Origin: Tetracentron sinense
Taxonomy: Eukaryota > Streptophyta > Magnoliopsida > Trochodendrales > Trochodendraceae
NCBI GenBank assembly: GCA_015143295.1
Contig: CM026571.1
Span: 34,438,505-34,502,504 of the forward strand
DNA: 64,000 nt
Direction of reading: 5' to 3'
Below, piece by piece: positions 11,360-22,758 of the stretch (position 1 is the first letter of the stretch; each line of letters starts with the position of its first letter). The position numbers and the translations under genes were made by a program. Below the pieces are notes generated by a model, which had not been told where the DNA came from, did no database searches, and saw only the letters and a list, made by a program, of their open reading frames with translations.

Positions 11360-13697
11360 TTAATTTGAGGATGTCTGGCTGAAGACGTAAAACTTAGCGC
11401 TTGTGGGAGGCAACCCATTGATTCTGTAGTGTCTTTTATTTTTTTTAGAGTTAGATTCTAAGTTTGGGGTAGATTAGTATCCACCAAATTTTTTTAGAGT
11501 CAGTAGGGTGGATTTTACATCCCCCTACTCTTTTTAGAGAGTCAGTTTGGGATTCCCCTACTTTTTTTTTCTTTTTTAAGTCTTTTTAATCATCCCTATT
11601 TTTTTTAGAGAGTCAATTCGGGATCTCCAATTTTTTTTGAGTCTCTTAAAAAAAAACCAAAAAAAAATCAAATTAGAAGAGTGGGTCGACGTTTTGGGCG
11701 ACCGATCGGCCCTAGTGGATCGATCCCCCACTTACGACCTTTCAAACTTCCCGTTTTCTTTTTATAAAAAAGTCAAACCCACGAGTCAAATCACAGTTTT
11801 TTTTTAACCCTAAACATCCTGCACCTTTTGCAACCCGTGAAACCCTCCCACTTGAGGACGAGTCAAATCACTATTTTTTTAAAGCCTAAACTTCCTATAC
11901 TTTTTACAAACTGTGAAATTCTCTCACTAGTTCAAAAGACCTGCGAGTTGATTTTGTATATTTTATGAATATGGGAGGTCGGGTGGGCTGAGTGTATGCT
12001 ACATTGTCTAGATTGAAAGGTGTAGTGGTGGATTATTGAATTTGGGAAAAGATTGTTGAATTTGTACTTCTAGTCCTTAGTAGGATTTTTATTTTATTGA
12101 GTCAGTTGTATGGAGCTTCACTCTATTATTATTATTATTATTTTATATATATATATATATATATATTTTTGAGTCAGTCTGTCCTACTGTTATCCACTAT
12201 TATGACTTGTGATGCTACTTGATTTCATTATGACATATTATCTCATTGCATCTATTTTTGTGTGGATATTTCTTCTTTTGTATTAATCCTGTAGGTATTG
12301 TTTGGACGAAGTTTGGGGTGGTTTATATACATTCTTGAATTATTTTCACCCCTTTCCCCATGATTTGTTTTTCACGAGTCAGGTATTATTTTTCTAATCC
12401 CTTTTGTTCTCTATTTCTATTTTTACATTGGGGACAATGTAAACTTTAAGTTTGGGGTTGATGGGAAATAATAGGTCAGACTATTATTTTATTTACTAAT
12501 CTTGGGTGATTGTGCAACCATGATTAGGGTAGAACATGCAAATACACTGAAATTTTTTATTGATTGTTCTATTCTTAAATTTGAAAAATTGTGATGCATT
12601 TAGGGTAATCCAAATCTTATTGATAGGGCTGAATTTGAGATCACATAATCCCAAATAGACACTGTTTTTAACCATTGATTGAATTATAAGAGCTGAAATT
12701 CTTTTTATGTCATGAATACACTTTGAAATTTGCACAAGCACTCTAATACATTGTCTAGTGGGGTTTGAAACCAAACTAATTGATTAGTAATTTTGTTAAC
12801 TCATAGAAAATTGAATAACCTAGAAATTGAACACTAACCTTGGCAAAAAAAAAATTGATAGAAGAATGGGTTACCTGAACAAAGTTTTACACTTAGTAAC
12901 CGGGCCTCTTGCCTCACTAAGCATAGAGAGTTCGCGTCAAACCGTGTGATTTTTGGAATTGATAAAATAACCTAGTGTGACTAGTTTAAGTTCGTAGCCT
13001 ATTTAACTTGAATTAATAAGCCCTTAGAGGTGTCTTAACACCTGGTACCCTAAAACCATCTGGTTTGGGAGTTACCGGCCTAACACTCGCTACATGGGTT
13101 ATATAGAATGCTTAATGGACTTAGATTTTGCACAGTCACACTTATAAAAGAAAAAGTATTGAATGAAAGCCTTGGGGTTGGTAGTTTAAATTAAAAGGAA
13201 ATTCAATGATAAATGAGAAGACAGAAAAACTGTTGAAAAGTAAGGTTGATGTCACACATTCGATTGTTAGTCACATTACACATCAAAGAAATTCTGACAA
13301 ATATTTTATGAGCTAATTTTTCAAACTGGGTAAGAATAGTGTGAAATTGAGAATGTGGAGAATTGAAAATTCAACCTTTTGAATAATTTTTGGATTATCT
13401 TGTATGTATTGTGATTTTAAAATTTTTTAGAATATGTTCAATCAATGTTTTGAATCTTGCATGTTTTATTTGAGTCTATTGCACAATTACAGGATAGTAC
13501 AGATGTTTGTAGGTGTCATCACTGTAAACCTTCACGAGACTTCACTCGTCCTCTAGGGCCACCTAGGGGTTTAAAAGGCTTGTTGCATATGCAAAATACA
13601 ACCGGGGATCCCACAAAAGGGGATGTAGGTTTAGTTTAGTTCAGTTTTATTTTATTTTTCATTGCTCGAGGACTAGCAATGTCTAAGTTTGGGGTTG
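11360..13697 (+). other. Non-coding 3' interior of gag-only Athila-type element
   Basis: Begins with GTGGGAGGCAACCCA, which follows gag-pol in Athila-type elements, so most of pol is missing rather than displaced. It contains pyrimidine-rich repeats of GAGTCAGTTTGGG-type (11460-11640), a cluster of GATCG words near 11690-11725, an ATT/AT microsatellite (12127-12166), a stem-loop at 12422-12443 followed by a G-rich tract (12449-12465), and the stem-loop plus polypurine tract at 13662-13697. No gene seen. Confidence 0.7.
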
Positions 13698-15238
13698 TGA
13701 TCGGTGCTAAATGTTATACATAAAAGCACCTCAAACTTAACTTGCTAATCATTTAGAGTAATTATTTATATTATTTTATGCTACTTGGTTGTTTATTCTT
13801 ATTTCAGGTTCATACGAGGAAAAGAAGATAAAATGGAAGATTTACAAGCTTCAAAGACTCCAAAAATCTCAGAAAAAAGAAGAGTAAAAGAAAGAAGAAG
13901 AAAAGAGAGCGAAATCGCAGAAATCTACCCTGATAAATCGATTGGCCAAAATCGCACTTCTATCAATAGAGGGGTAGTTTGGTAATTTTTCTTTATCCAA
14001 AATTTATGAAACTTTTTGGGTAGATTCTAGATGACCTAAAGGAGCTATGTTTAAAATTTCGGGTCAATCCGATTAAAATTGAGCTCTCTAGAATTATTTG
14101 AAGTTCAGTGGCAACACTGTAAATAGGGTGAAATAATATTCCGTAAATAGTGTTTCGTGAATAGTGTTTTAGTACTTCTAAACACTTTCCAACTCTATTA
14201 TTGTCTTCCTAAATGATGGTTTAATCCTCATTCAACCCTAAGAGAGTTTAGAGAGAGAAAAAGAAGAGTTGTACCTCAATTAGAACTCCTTATTCTAGAA
14301 GGACTCTATCTTTCTATCTTTCTCTATAAAAATGAGAATTCTTAGCCATTATCAGGAGAGAGAGAGAAATTTGTAGAGATTTTGGATCTGAAGAAGAGAA
14401 GCTCTGGAGATCAAGGAAGTCATGAAGAGAAGTGCTGCAGCTTTGTCTATGAAGATGTTGCATACCTCCCTCGCGATGAACTAATTTCCACTCTAGGGTT
14501 TCGATGAAACCCTACCCAAGTAACTGTGTCCTTTATTTTGTTTTTATTTTAATTCTCTGCATTGTAAGACATTGATTGCATTATGAGAGGGTTGTTTTCA
14601 AACAACCGGATTTATTTGAATTATATTTAATTTCAATGGAATTCTCAACCTTGTTTTAGGTATAATGAAATTGGGATTAAAATCACTTGTGTTAATTTTC
14701 GTTAGAATTTAAACATAGGTTTTATGCAATGGTTTTAAAATATCGAGAGATTAAATCTGAAGATATTTTATGCTAAGGGAAGACGAGTGATTACACAACC
14801 GTAGATTAGTGTGTATCATTCGTGCTAACCGAAGATACGATATTCTAAGGATATAATCCCTTGAACTTTTCTTGAGCAGTTGAGAGGGGACGTGCTGTCA
14901 CTCTAACTGGAATGTTTATAATTTAAGAGGTTATAATAAATTTAAAATAGGGATTAGTTATTAGGTTAGAGGTGGATTTGAAAACCCTAGATTTTCTCTC
15001 CAAAAAGATTTAAAAACCCAATTGTTTTTAGTCTAATTTAGAAATTTCATTTAAATTAGTTTAATTCATTGTTTTAGTTTAATCAAATCAAAATTCAATT
15101 GCCTCAATTATTAGTTTAAAATTAATCTGAATAAAAAGCAACGAAACCAGCGCAGTCCTCAGAGGAACGATACCCTTACTAGTACTATTCTACGAAATTA
15201 TTACTAAGAATGAATAATTTAAGATTGACTGACGATCA
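13698..15238 (+). repeat. 3' LTR of gag-only Athila-type element
   Basis: Near-copy of 7664-9203. Preceded by AAGTTTGGGGTTG (polypurine tract) and followed by the target duplication. Confidence 0.9.
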
Positions 15239-15243
15239 ATCAT

Positions 15244-15557
15244 CACTCATTGCATCTCACCCACTTACATCATGCATCCCGCTACTTGGTCGTGTGATCA
15301 ATTAGCAAACAACTTCATACCATCATCATTGTCTATCCCCAGGAAGTGTCGACTTGGCACAAGCATACCCTTTCCTCTATGACCCTTCTGTCATCCAACC
15401 CATGGCAAGCAGTCAAAGTGGAAATTAGCTATCTTATTTCTATTATCTCTCCCACTTTCTTAAGTTTCACAGGTTTTCCACACACACGCATGCAAAATTG
15501 AAGCGTAATTAGCCTTTGTCGTTCACGTGCCCACACCGTCCAACAAAACAGGGCAAC
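15244..15557 (+). repeat. Continuation of hairpin-array region up to Tat-like LTR
   Basis: Picks up where 7663 left off: CACTCATTGCATC matches the array's own unit at 7428-7440, and another hairpin unit (TTGGTC, GTGT, GATCAA) lies near 15285. The last ~250 bases are non-coding, with no clear polypurine tract before the LTR. Confidence 0.55.
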
Positions 15558-15940
15558 TGTAAACACCCCAATTTTGCACCCCTTTATTCTCTTTATACAC
15601 CCCTAAAAACCCTTTCAAATCCCTCTTTTAAAAACCTCTTTCCATGTGCTTTAATTTTCAGAAATGCCCCTAAAGTAAAAATATGACCAAAATGCCCTTG
15701 GAGTGAAAATGACCAAAATACCCCTAAAAAGTTCTGAAAGACTCACATTTTACCTAAAATATTTTTTGGATTTTATCATTTCAATTTCGATTGTTTTTGG
15801 GATCAAATCGGGCCAAAAGTGGAAAAATGACTAAAATGCCTCTGAGGTGGAAAATTACCAAAACACGTGGTACCTAAATACAATAAAAAATTGATTTTTG
15901 GGCCCTTAAGTGGGGCGCTTTGGACCCCTCAAGTGGAGCT

Positions 15941-16168
15941 CTACTTGAAGTAGTGCCCAGCCCTTATGGGCCCTCCATTAGACCGATCAAACACATGTCG
16001 CAGTTTTAAAAAAAATGTCAAAGGGGAGGTGCTACTTCAAGTAGCGCCCACCCCTGTTTGCACCCTTTTTGCCACCTTAATGTTCCAACCGCCTTGAGTT
16101 TTCAGAGGTTTTATCCATATGGGCACTACTAGAAGTAGTGCCCCCCTGTTTTTGACCCCTATAAATAC
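15941..16168 (+). promoter_or_regulatory. Palindrome cluster and TATA box in Tat-like LTR
   Basis: Three palindromes (CTACTTGAAGTAG at 15941, CTACTTCAAGTAG at 16032, CACTACT/AGTAGTG at 16124-16140), each followed by GTGCCC or GCGCCC, end about 20 bases before the TATA-like CTATAAATA. Likely U3 enhancer and core promoter. Confidence 0.55.
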
Positions 16169-16403
16169 CCCCTCACTTCTGTCTTTATTTTCATTCCAAA
16201 ACTTTTCCTTCTCTCGTTTTTCTCTTCCGAAAACTCTCTTGAGCGACTTGGCTATCTCAGGAAGTTGATTTCATCACGGGAGCACTTATTGTAGAGACCC
16301 TTTTGGGTTTTCCAAAAGGTAAAATCTCGCCGAACTCTGTTTTTGTAGTCTTTTATTAGTTTTTAAATTGCTTTACTACTTTTAAATACTCAGACTTCTT
16401 GCT

Positions 16404-16690
16404 AACCTACCCTATCGAACTTCTGCCTGAACCTCTTTCAAACTTAACCTACCCTGTCAAACCTTTGCCTGAACTTCAGTTCAAACTTAACCCACCTTGT
16501 TGAACCTCTGCCCAAACTTCGGTTCAAACTTAACCTACCCTGTCGAACCTCTTCCCAAACTTCGGTTCAAACCCTACTTACCTTAGCCAAGCCTCTGTCC
16601 GAATCTCAGTTCAAACCCTACTTACATAGTTGAAACCTTGTCCAAACCTCGGTTAAACCTTGATTCAAACCCTTGTCCGAACTTCAGTTA
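16404..16690 (+). repeat. 42-44-bp tandem repeat in Tat-like LTR
   Basis: About six degenerate units starting AACCTACCCTGTCGAAC at 16404, 16446, 16489, 16532, 16576 and 16620. They lie downstream of the TATA box, so probably in the transcribed leader. Confidence 0.75.
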
Positions 16691-17277
16691 AAATCCATAG
16701 TCACATCCCAAGTGCTCCTTGGCACAAGCTTAAAAGGCCCAACCACTCCTGAATAGGAGCCCAAACCATTCAAAAACATCCTAACATCTAAAGACAAATC
16801 TCAGCCTATCAAACACATACAATCCAAACAAATCATCAACTACCTTCTAGAGCTACGTGTGGCTTGATTCTGCTAATCGTGGATACGTAGGCAACCCTGA
16901 TCGGGTTCAGCTCACCTTGTTAGAGCCCCTATCCTATCCTTGCTTACTTCAAACATGCATATTATTGTCATATAACATTTGCTTAACATATAGATGAAAT
17001 GCAAGCTTCTCTTATGATTTTCCCCACTTTAGGTCAGACTTAGGGAGTAGCTAACCATCTCTGGATGAGAGCTTAGGGGTGCCTAACACCTTCCCCTAAC
17101 TCAAATGGGTCCTTACCTTGAACTCTATTTTCCAGACCAAAGCCTTATCCAAGCTTTAGGGACCCTATTTTCCCTCATAATTTAAATAGGTGGCAACTCT
17201 CCTTTTTTGCATATTTTCCACTATTCCTCCTCGAGTTCAATCCTGATCGAGAGTGGGGTTAAAATTCTGGGTCTACA

Positions 17278-18384
17278 CATATGCTCTTTCCTCCATTAGT
17301 GTTTACCATTATTAATAGATTTACACACCAGTTCTTTTGTATACTGCAGATTGGTCACCATCAAACCGTGAAGATTAGATTGGGTGTCATCAAAATGAGA
17401 TGATCAAGTTAGGGTTCTTCGGGGAGTTGCAAATCTTAGGGAAGATGTGCACAGACCCTATTCATTGAGGTAAGCATCTTTTCACCCATTATTAGCTTTT
17501 GTTTTTGTTTCTTCATCAAGAAAGAAAAGAGTTACCATTGCATAGAAGATAAGGGGCAGCCCCTGTTTACTGGGATTATTCATTATTTCTTCTATTTTAA
17601 TGAGAGTTTGAGGCAACTCTCTCTCTCTCTCTCCCCTAGCGGACATTTGGATACAACGGAAAATTAGGAGTCTCTCTACATTCTTAATTTTGTTCAGTGT
17701 TTGCCACCCTTATTAGGTATCATTAGGTCCAGCCAAGATATCGTCTTTTTTGGCCTAATGAGGTAAAAAAATACATGAAGCAAATATGAGCATTTATAAA
17801 GGCCTTTACAAGTTTTGTTCTTTGTGAGACCTCTTGAGGTGGAGTAGTACTTGGCTAATATCTTGAGCCTGTGATAACTCTTGAGGTGGAGTAGTACTTG
17901 GCTAATATATTGAGCCTTCAAGAAGGTGGATTTCCCATAGCGTTTTGTGCTGGAGCAGATTCTGGACTTTAGGTGCTAAGCTTACTATTGTACATAATCA
18001 CATACTAAGATGTACTCACGATATAGTAGAAATGCTTGCCGATGAATATTTATCTAGATATTCTCGTGTATCGAAAAGAATATATAGTTTCATTTCCTTC
18101 ATAAACCTAAGTTTACTGATCAAGAAAAAATAACATATTCTTTTAGTATGAATTGTTTGGTCTAAAAAACCATCCAATTACATAATTGATACCACACCAT
18201 TACGCAGCAACTTTTCAATGCCAACGTACTCAACTTGGAAATTAATTCTCATTTGTACTACTAGCCATTACTCTGGGTCATTGATAGTACTGTAAAAAAA
18301 AATTGCATATGGTTGGAAATGAAATTTTTTTAAAATCATATTTTCATCACCCACCCATCAACTGAAAATAATTGTGATAAGCTA
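17278..18384. other. Intergenic, no gene recognised; 47-bp tandem duplication
   Basis: AT-rich sequence without a convincing ORF. A 47-bp unit (CTCTTGAGGTGGAGTAG...) is duplicated in tandem at 17831-17877 and 17878-17920, nearly identical. A CT microsatellite lies near 17612-17632. Could include decayed transcribed host sequence; nothing identifies it. Confidence 0.5.
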
Positions 18385-18520
18385 TGTTTGGTTGCTGAGA
18401 AAATGGGTGAAAACATGGAAAAGAAAAGAAAATTTTGAATTTCTAATACAATTCTTAGTTGTGTTTTGTTCAATTTTCTTTTCTTTTCTCTTTTTACAAA
18501 ATTTCTAGGGCAACCAAACA
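18385..18520. mobile_element. MITE-like foldback element
   Basis: Terminal inverted repeats TGTTTGGTTGC / GCAACCAAACA continue inward as imperfect arms of about 55 bases (AAAAGAAAAGAAAATT against AATTTTCTTTTCTTTT), so nearly the whole 136 bases can fold back. Flanked by TA on both sides; TAA is also present near both ends, so Stowaway- versus Tourist-type cannot be decided. No coding capacity. Confidence 0.65.
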
Positions 18521-18815
18521 TAAGTGTCTATGAGGGGCACGAGCTTTTGTCCACACCATATCAACAGGCTATCTCAACTATTCATTCACGTATGAATCTA
18601 ATTGTTTTAACAGTTTGAAAAAGTCTATACCTTAGACAGTTTCCCATAGATGGGCCACTTATTGAATTGTCCAGATTTATATATCGTATAACCATGAGCA
18701 TGGTGATGGTGAAGGACACCGATTTATACGTGTTTCAAGGTTACACATAACAAACCCTGCCAAGCTAACCTTTATGAAGCTTCGCTTTTTCATAGAGTTC
18801 GTGGAGAGGGTTTTA

Positions 18816-18985
18816 AATGGTGATTAAGTTCGACATAGAGAAAGCTTAGGACAAAGTCGAGTGGTGCTCTTTATTATCTCTCATGAGGAAAATACCATTT
18901 TGTGAGAAATTGGTTAATATTATTTACCAATGTATTTATACACTTTCATATTCTCATTCTCATTAATGGAAAACCTGTAAAATTA
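18816..18985 (+). pseudogene. LINE (L1-type) reverse transcriptase scrap
   Basis: Reads MVIKFDIEKA, stop, DKVEWCSLLSLMRKIPFCEKLVNIIYQCIYTLSYS, matching the plant L1 RT phrase around FDIEKAYDRVEW...LINGKP. An in-frame TAG replaces the conserved Tyr codon of KAYD, and the LINGKP part continues in another frame, so this is a dead, ~170-base truncated copy. No poly-A tail or other LINE part was found nearby. Confidence 0.7.
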
Positions 18986-20042
18986 GATGAAGAGAAGGGT
19001 TCCTCTCCTCTTCATTTTCTAGAGAGAGGGGGTGAATGGGGGGAATGATAGATTGGGTATGAATGGTGGGGAGATGGGAGATTTCAATTGTCACTTCTTT
19101 TTTTCTTTTAATCTCATTTCATTTTTCCCTTCCATCGCATAGGGTATTTGCTAGTACTACTACTATATAGCAGTTGGTATCCATGTGACACACTCTATTG
19201 CTCTCCATTCTCTTCAAATTGGTGTCACGCGGTGCACCCTCAAACCAATAGCTTCACTCCACATGTCACTACTCACTTCTTATTAAATTTTTTGCTATGG
19301 ACCCCACATATTAAAATAATTAAGATAGTTATTGCAATGTGTCACAAAAAATATGTTGTGAGCAATTATTTGTGTAAATTTAATTAATGAATGTTCACAT
19401 CCCCTCTCCCTTTGGTCTTTCGTTATCTCTTCTTCCCCTCTTCATCTTCCATGCACCCACTCTCTCTTTCTTCACAAAAGATGAAGAGTCATCAAGATTT
19501 ATCATCACTTTCCAGCTTCCCATAACTATAAGCGTTGGAACCATTTTGTATTCCCCTTAATTCATCCAAAAGTGGCCCACCCTTCTCTTACATTCACTCC
19601 CTTTGGTCTTCCCTGTTTGCTAGCCCCAACAAAGCAACTCCTCCCACGAGTCCCACCAATTCGCCTTCCCAACTTATTAATACTATCTATCCCTCTCAAT
19701 TTCATCTCCCAACAAACTCATCTTCTCTCTTCCCTCTCCAACGAAACTCCCAGGATGCTGGTGAGGGGTCTTCCTTTATGTTGCTACTTGATTCTATTAA
19801 GAAATTTTATAAGATTTATTAGAAAACTGAGAATAGTAAAAGGCAGCAGATGCTAGCTAGAATTGGAGAAGATGAGGAAAGCGTGTTGTGCTTATTCTAA
19901 TAAGCATATATGTACACAGAATACTCAAACAATGATTGAGCCCAAACCTCATATCAAAGGCTGGACAGTTTCTAATGGGCAGCAGCATGATCAATACCTT
20001 TTTGTTTGAGGTAAATACTGATAAAAAAATATTTGTATTACA
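18986..20042. other. Intergenic, no gene recognised
   Basis: Contains two overlapping ORFs of about 95 codons (19535-19856), rich in Ser, Pro, Leu and Asn, which match nothing I recognise and have no visible promoter or homologous copy. Otherwise pyrimidine-rich and AT-rich spacer. Confidence 0.4.
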
Positions 20043-20091
20043 AATGGATTTTCACATATTATTTTCAGCAATGTCCTTATTATATATATAT
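20043..20091. repeat. 49-bp direct repeat, copy 1
   Basis: AATGGATTTTCACATATT... is repeated without visible mismatch at 21162-21210. Copy 1 runs into a longer TA tract (to 20106) and then the Helitron-like end; copy 2 runs into unrelated sequence. Confidence 0.85.
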
Positions 20092-20106
20092 ATATATATA
20101 TATATA

Positions 20107-20134
20107 CTAGCGGAACGCACGTGCGATGCACGTG
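20107..20134 (-). mobile_element. Helitron-like 3' terminus
   Basis: On the minus strand: a 17-base hairpin (arms CACGTGC and GCACGTG, loop ATC), seven bases, CTAG, then T of a TA tract. Helitrons end in a short hairpin followed by CTRR and insert 5' of a T, so the fit is good. No Rep/helicase coding is visible, so it would be non-autonomous. The 5' end was not identified. Confidence 0.5.
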
Positions 20135-22742
20135 AGTGTCCATTCCTAATGAGTGCAAAACATTAAATCAAATGACAAGCTTGAAAAGTATGAATTGAAT
20201 AAATGTGACATTTAATACATCAACATATTTCAAAAATTTTATGATGATCTGCTAGTGCATAATATAGAAATAAATAGTGACTTCATGTTCAATAATATTA
20301 TTTAGCTTCAGTACTAATCACTAAATCTAAATATAAACTTCCAAATGAAGGAAAAGAAGAAAAATTCAACATTTTAGTTGAAAGATGACAAAAATCATTT
20401 GTAAGCATCAAATTAGTCAAGAACGACAATAACCCAAATATGAAAACACCCCCCACCCAAAAAAAAACCTGCGAATAATTGAGTCAAGATAAAGGCGCAG
20501 AAGTAAAATCATCTAATTTTGAAGCCTTAATCATACATAAATATGTTGCGCGTTTCATCAAATACCTACCCTACATTGTAGGGTTAGCATTGATCAAACC
20601 ATTTTAGCATGAACCCTTTGCGTATAAATCCTAAAATGTCACAATCAGTGGTCAAATCCTTTTAGCATGACTATCTTACTCAATCCAAAAACAGACATCC
20701 AAATTAAGGAAAGAGGGAAAAATTAATGGATTTTGCAGATGTGAAATGCCATAACCAACTTTATATTGATTAAGATTCTCTGCTCCAAGGCTTGGCTCAA
20801 CCATGTCGCATTGCCTATATGGTCACTATTTCACGAAAGCTATAAAGGAATAAGGTTTCAAACAATATTTGAGTTATCCTTTAGAGAAAGGTTCGTGATT
20901 AATAGATAATACATACCATAAATGAGAATCAAAACTTGGATATCTGTAAACATTTCAATTAGCATTTCAAGATACTATAGCATGATTAAGAGTTAAAACA
21001 CTTGCCAAAGGCAACATAACTAAATTTTTTCAGATCTGCAATCATATTTTGATGTTATTGGTAACAGAAGATCTCAATTGAATCAGCCACAGGCCAAAGC
21101 ATATGCAAACATGAATTTCATTAAGTTCAAGAATTAAGTTCAAGAATGGATTGACTCACCTAATGGATTTTCACATATTATTTTCAGCAATGTCCTTATT
21201 ATATATATATCAACAACCTGATTATAGAACTTGATCAGTGCTATAATGCCTCAATTAAATCACTTGCTAGCTTAGAATGTTTTGCATTGTGCTCGGAAGT
21301 GGGTATTATCCCTTCGCTCCGCATTGCATTAAAATACAGCTTTGGCATCATATACTGCCTGACTGACACGTGATCACCAAGCAGTCTGTTTGTTCTAAAA
21401 ACATTGTAAGATCAGTTAGAAGAAGATGTCGTTCCTTGGCTTGGAGGTGCTTTTCCTGCTTACAACCCGTACTGCAGATTGGAATGTGTACGGCATCCCA
21501 ATATTCATGTATAAGTGAAACTAAGCATTCTAAGAATTTCAATATGAATGGTTCAATTCAATCTAATTACCACTGAGGTACAAATGTAATATATGTTGTT
21601 TTTCTTTACTAACTGCTGCTAGGTTACAGTGTCGAGTGAAAGTACTAATTAAATCACACATCTTACAAAAGTAAATGTATTGTTTCATTTTTTGTTTCAA
21701 CACGGTTAGAAAACTAGGAAATCCATCAAAATTATAACAGGAAAAAGGATTCCCAAGATTTTATTTGTTTCTTCATTTATTTGTGGGTTAGGGCTGGGGT
21801 GGATAAGTCCAATTTTTTTTCCCAGAAACAAAAATGGTGCTTCCCCATTTTCCTATTACTTTGATACACTTCCATAACCTATAGCTTCATTTATTTGTGG
21901 GTTTTGGCTGAGGTGGATAAATTGGATTTTTTTTTTTTTTTTAGAAACGAAAGGAGTGCTTCACCAATTGCATATTACTTTGATACACTTCCAAATCATG
22001 TAGCTTAGCAAGCCTCCATTTATAGAATTAAAGTTTATAATGGAACATGCTTATATTATAACATGTTTAGTATAAATTCCATATATTAGACATTCAGACT
22101 CTCTAAATTTAGGGTCTTTCAGGAATTGCCCGAGTTAACCACCGTACAAAATCTATTTACAAATTTTTTAATTTCCCTTAATTAATCACATGAACCAATT
22201 TGTGAAAATTTTTGTCTAACAACTAATCATGCTATTCATTGATGTTATGACCTGGCCATTAGACGTCCTTAAGTGATTTCCCAAAGAAATTAACTGTGCT
22301 TACTATTTGATTCATAGCAGTTACATCCATTTCATTGCCCATTGTTACATTGCCAGTGTGATGCTCACTCATATCAATAGCGGATGTTCACTGTGTTTTA
22401 CATGTTTTTGAGGTGCGGTTCCTCGAACTCAGAGTGTTCCATTGAATCCATTCCTGAGACAAGGTGGAAAAAAGATAAATCTCTCCCGCATATCAAAATA
22501 CCACCTGTAATCATTGGTATATTCTTGAAGTTGCGCATAAGATGGGGTTCAATATCTGCTGATTGGTAAACCATAACACAAAACAGGCCATAGATATCAA
22601 CTGGACAATAGCTTCATAACAATATTTCTTAGTTTCGACCTTAGTCATACATCTTCATTTTTTTTGGGCGTTAATATTCATATTAATTTGTTAACTCTAT
22701 TATTTTTCGTATAATAAACTTTATTCTTTTACTTTGTTTTTT
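20135..22742. other. AT-rich non-coding DNA, possible Helitron interior
   Basis: No ORF of substance. Holds direct-repeat copy 2 (21162-21210), short TTAAGTTCAAGAA duplications near 21120-21145 and the 115-bp tandem duplication listed separately. May be the body of a non-autonomous Helitron bounded by the inverted motifs at 20118 and 22743, or host intergenic DNA. Confidence 0.4.
21772..22004. repeat. Imperfect ~115-bp tandem duplication
   Basis: Units 21772-21885 and 21886-22004 both start TTCATTTATTTGTGGGTT and end ...ACTTTGATACACTTCCA plus a few bases to TAGC. They differ at many positions and in a T-run length. Confidence 0.8.
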
Positions 22743-22758
22743 CGTGCATCGCACGTGC
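22743..22758. repeat. Inverted partner of the Helitron-like hairpin
   Basis: CGTGCATCGCACGTGC is the exact reverse complement of 20117-20132. It is not followed by CTRR, so it is not itself a standard Helitron 3' end. Confidence 0.7.

Larger units (their letters stand above)
7664..15238 (+). mobile_element. Athila-type element with gag-protease only (TR-GAG-like)
   Basis: Complete insertion: LTRs of 1540 and 1541 bases flanked by a perfect 5-bp target duplication ATCAT (7659-7663 and 15239-15243). The interior encodes gag and an aspartic protease but no reverse transcriptase, RNase H or integrase, so it is non-autonomous, resembling the terminal-repeat retrotransposons with a gag domain described in plants. 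By hand count the LTRs differ at about 18 substitutions and one single-base indel, roughly 1.2 percent, or about 0.4-0.5 million years. The primer-site region is reduced. Coding part broken, few disruptions. Confidence 0.9.
15558..17277 (+). repeat. LTR of Tat (Ogre/Retand)-like Ty3/gypsy lineage
   Basis: TGTAAACACCCCAATTTTGC...GGGTCTACA, 1720 bases. Supporting features: a TATA-like CTATAAATA at 16160-16168 with a pyrimidine-rich leader after it, and GATACGTAGGCAACCC...CGGGTTC (from 16883), a phrase I associate with Tat/Ogre LTRs. No primer site follows it and no target duplication is visible, so it is a 3' or solo LTR. The lineage call rests on recalled motifs, not alignment. Confidence 0.65.

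Noticed and set aside
11690-11725. GATCG palindromes in the gag-only Athila interior as a sixth promoter cluster
   Set aside because: Only two or three sites, not in an LTR and with no TATA box nearby.
12496-12774. Minus-strand 92-codon ORF in the Athila-type interior
   Set aside because: No domain, and it lies in non-coding element sequence; likely chance.
19535-19856. Possible host exon (95-codon ORFs)
   Set aside because: Two overlapping frames of similar quality, low-complexity composition, no splice or promoter context and no homologue I recognise.
20076-20106. TA tract as replication origin or promoter
   Set aside because: Simple microsatellite next to a Helitron-like end; no other support.
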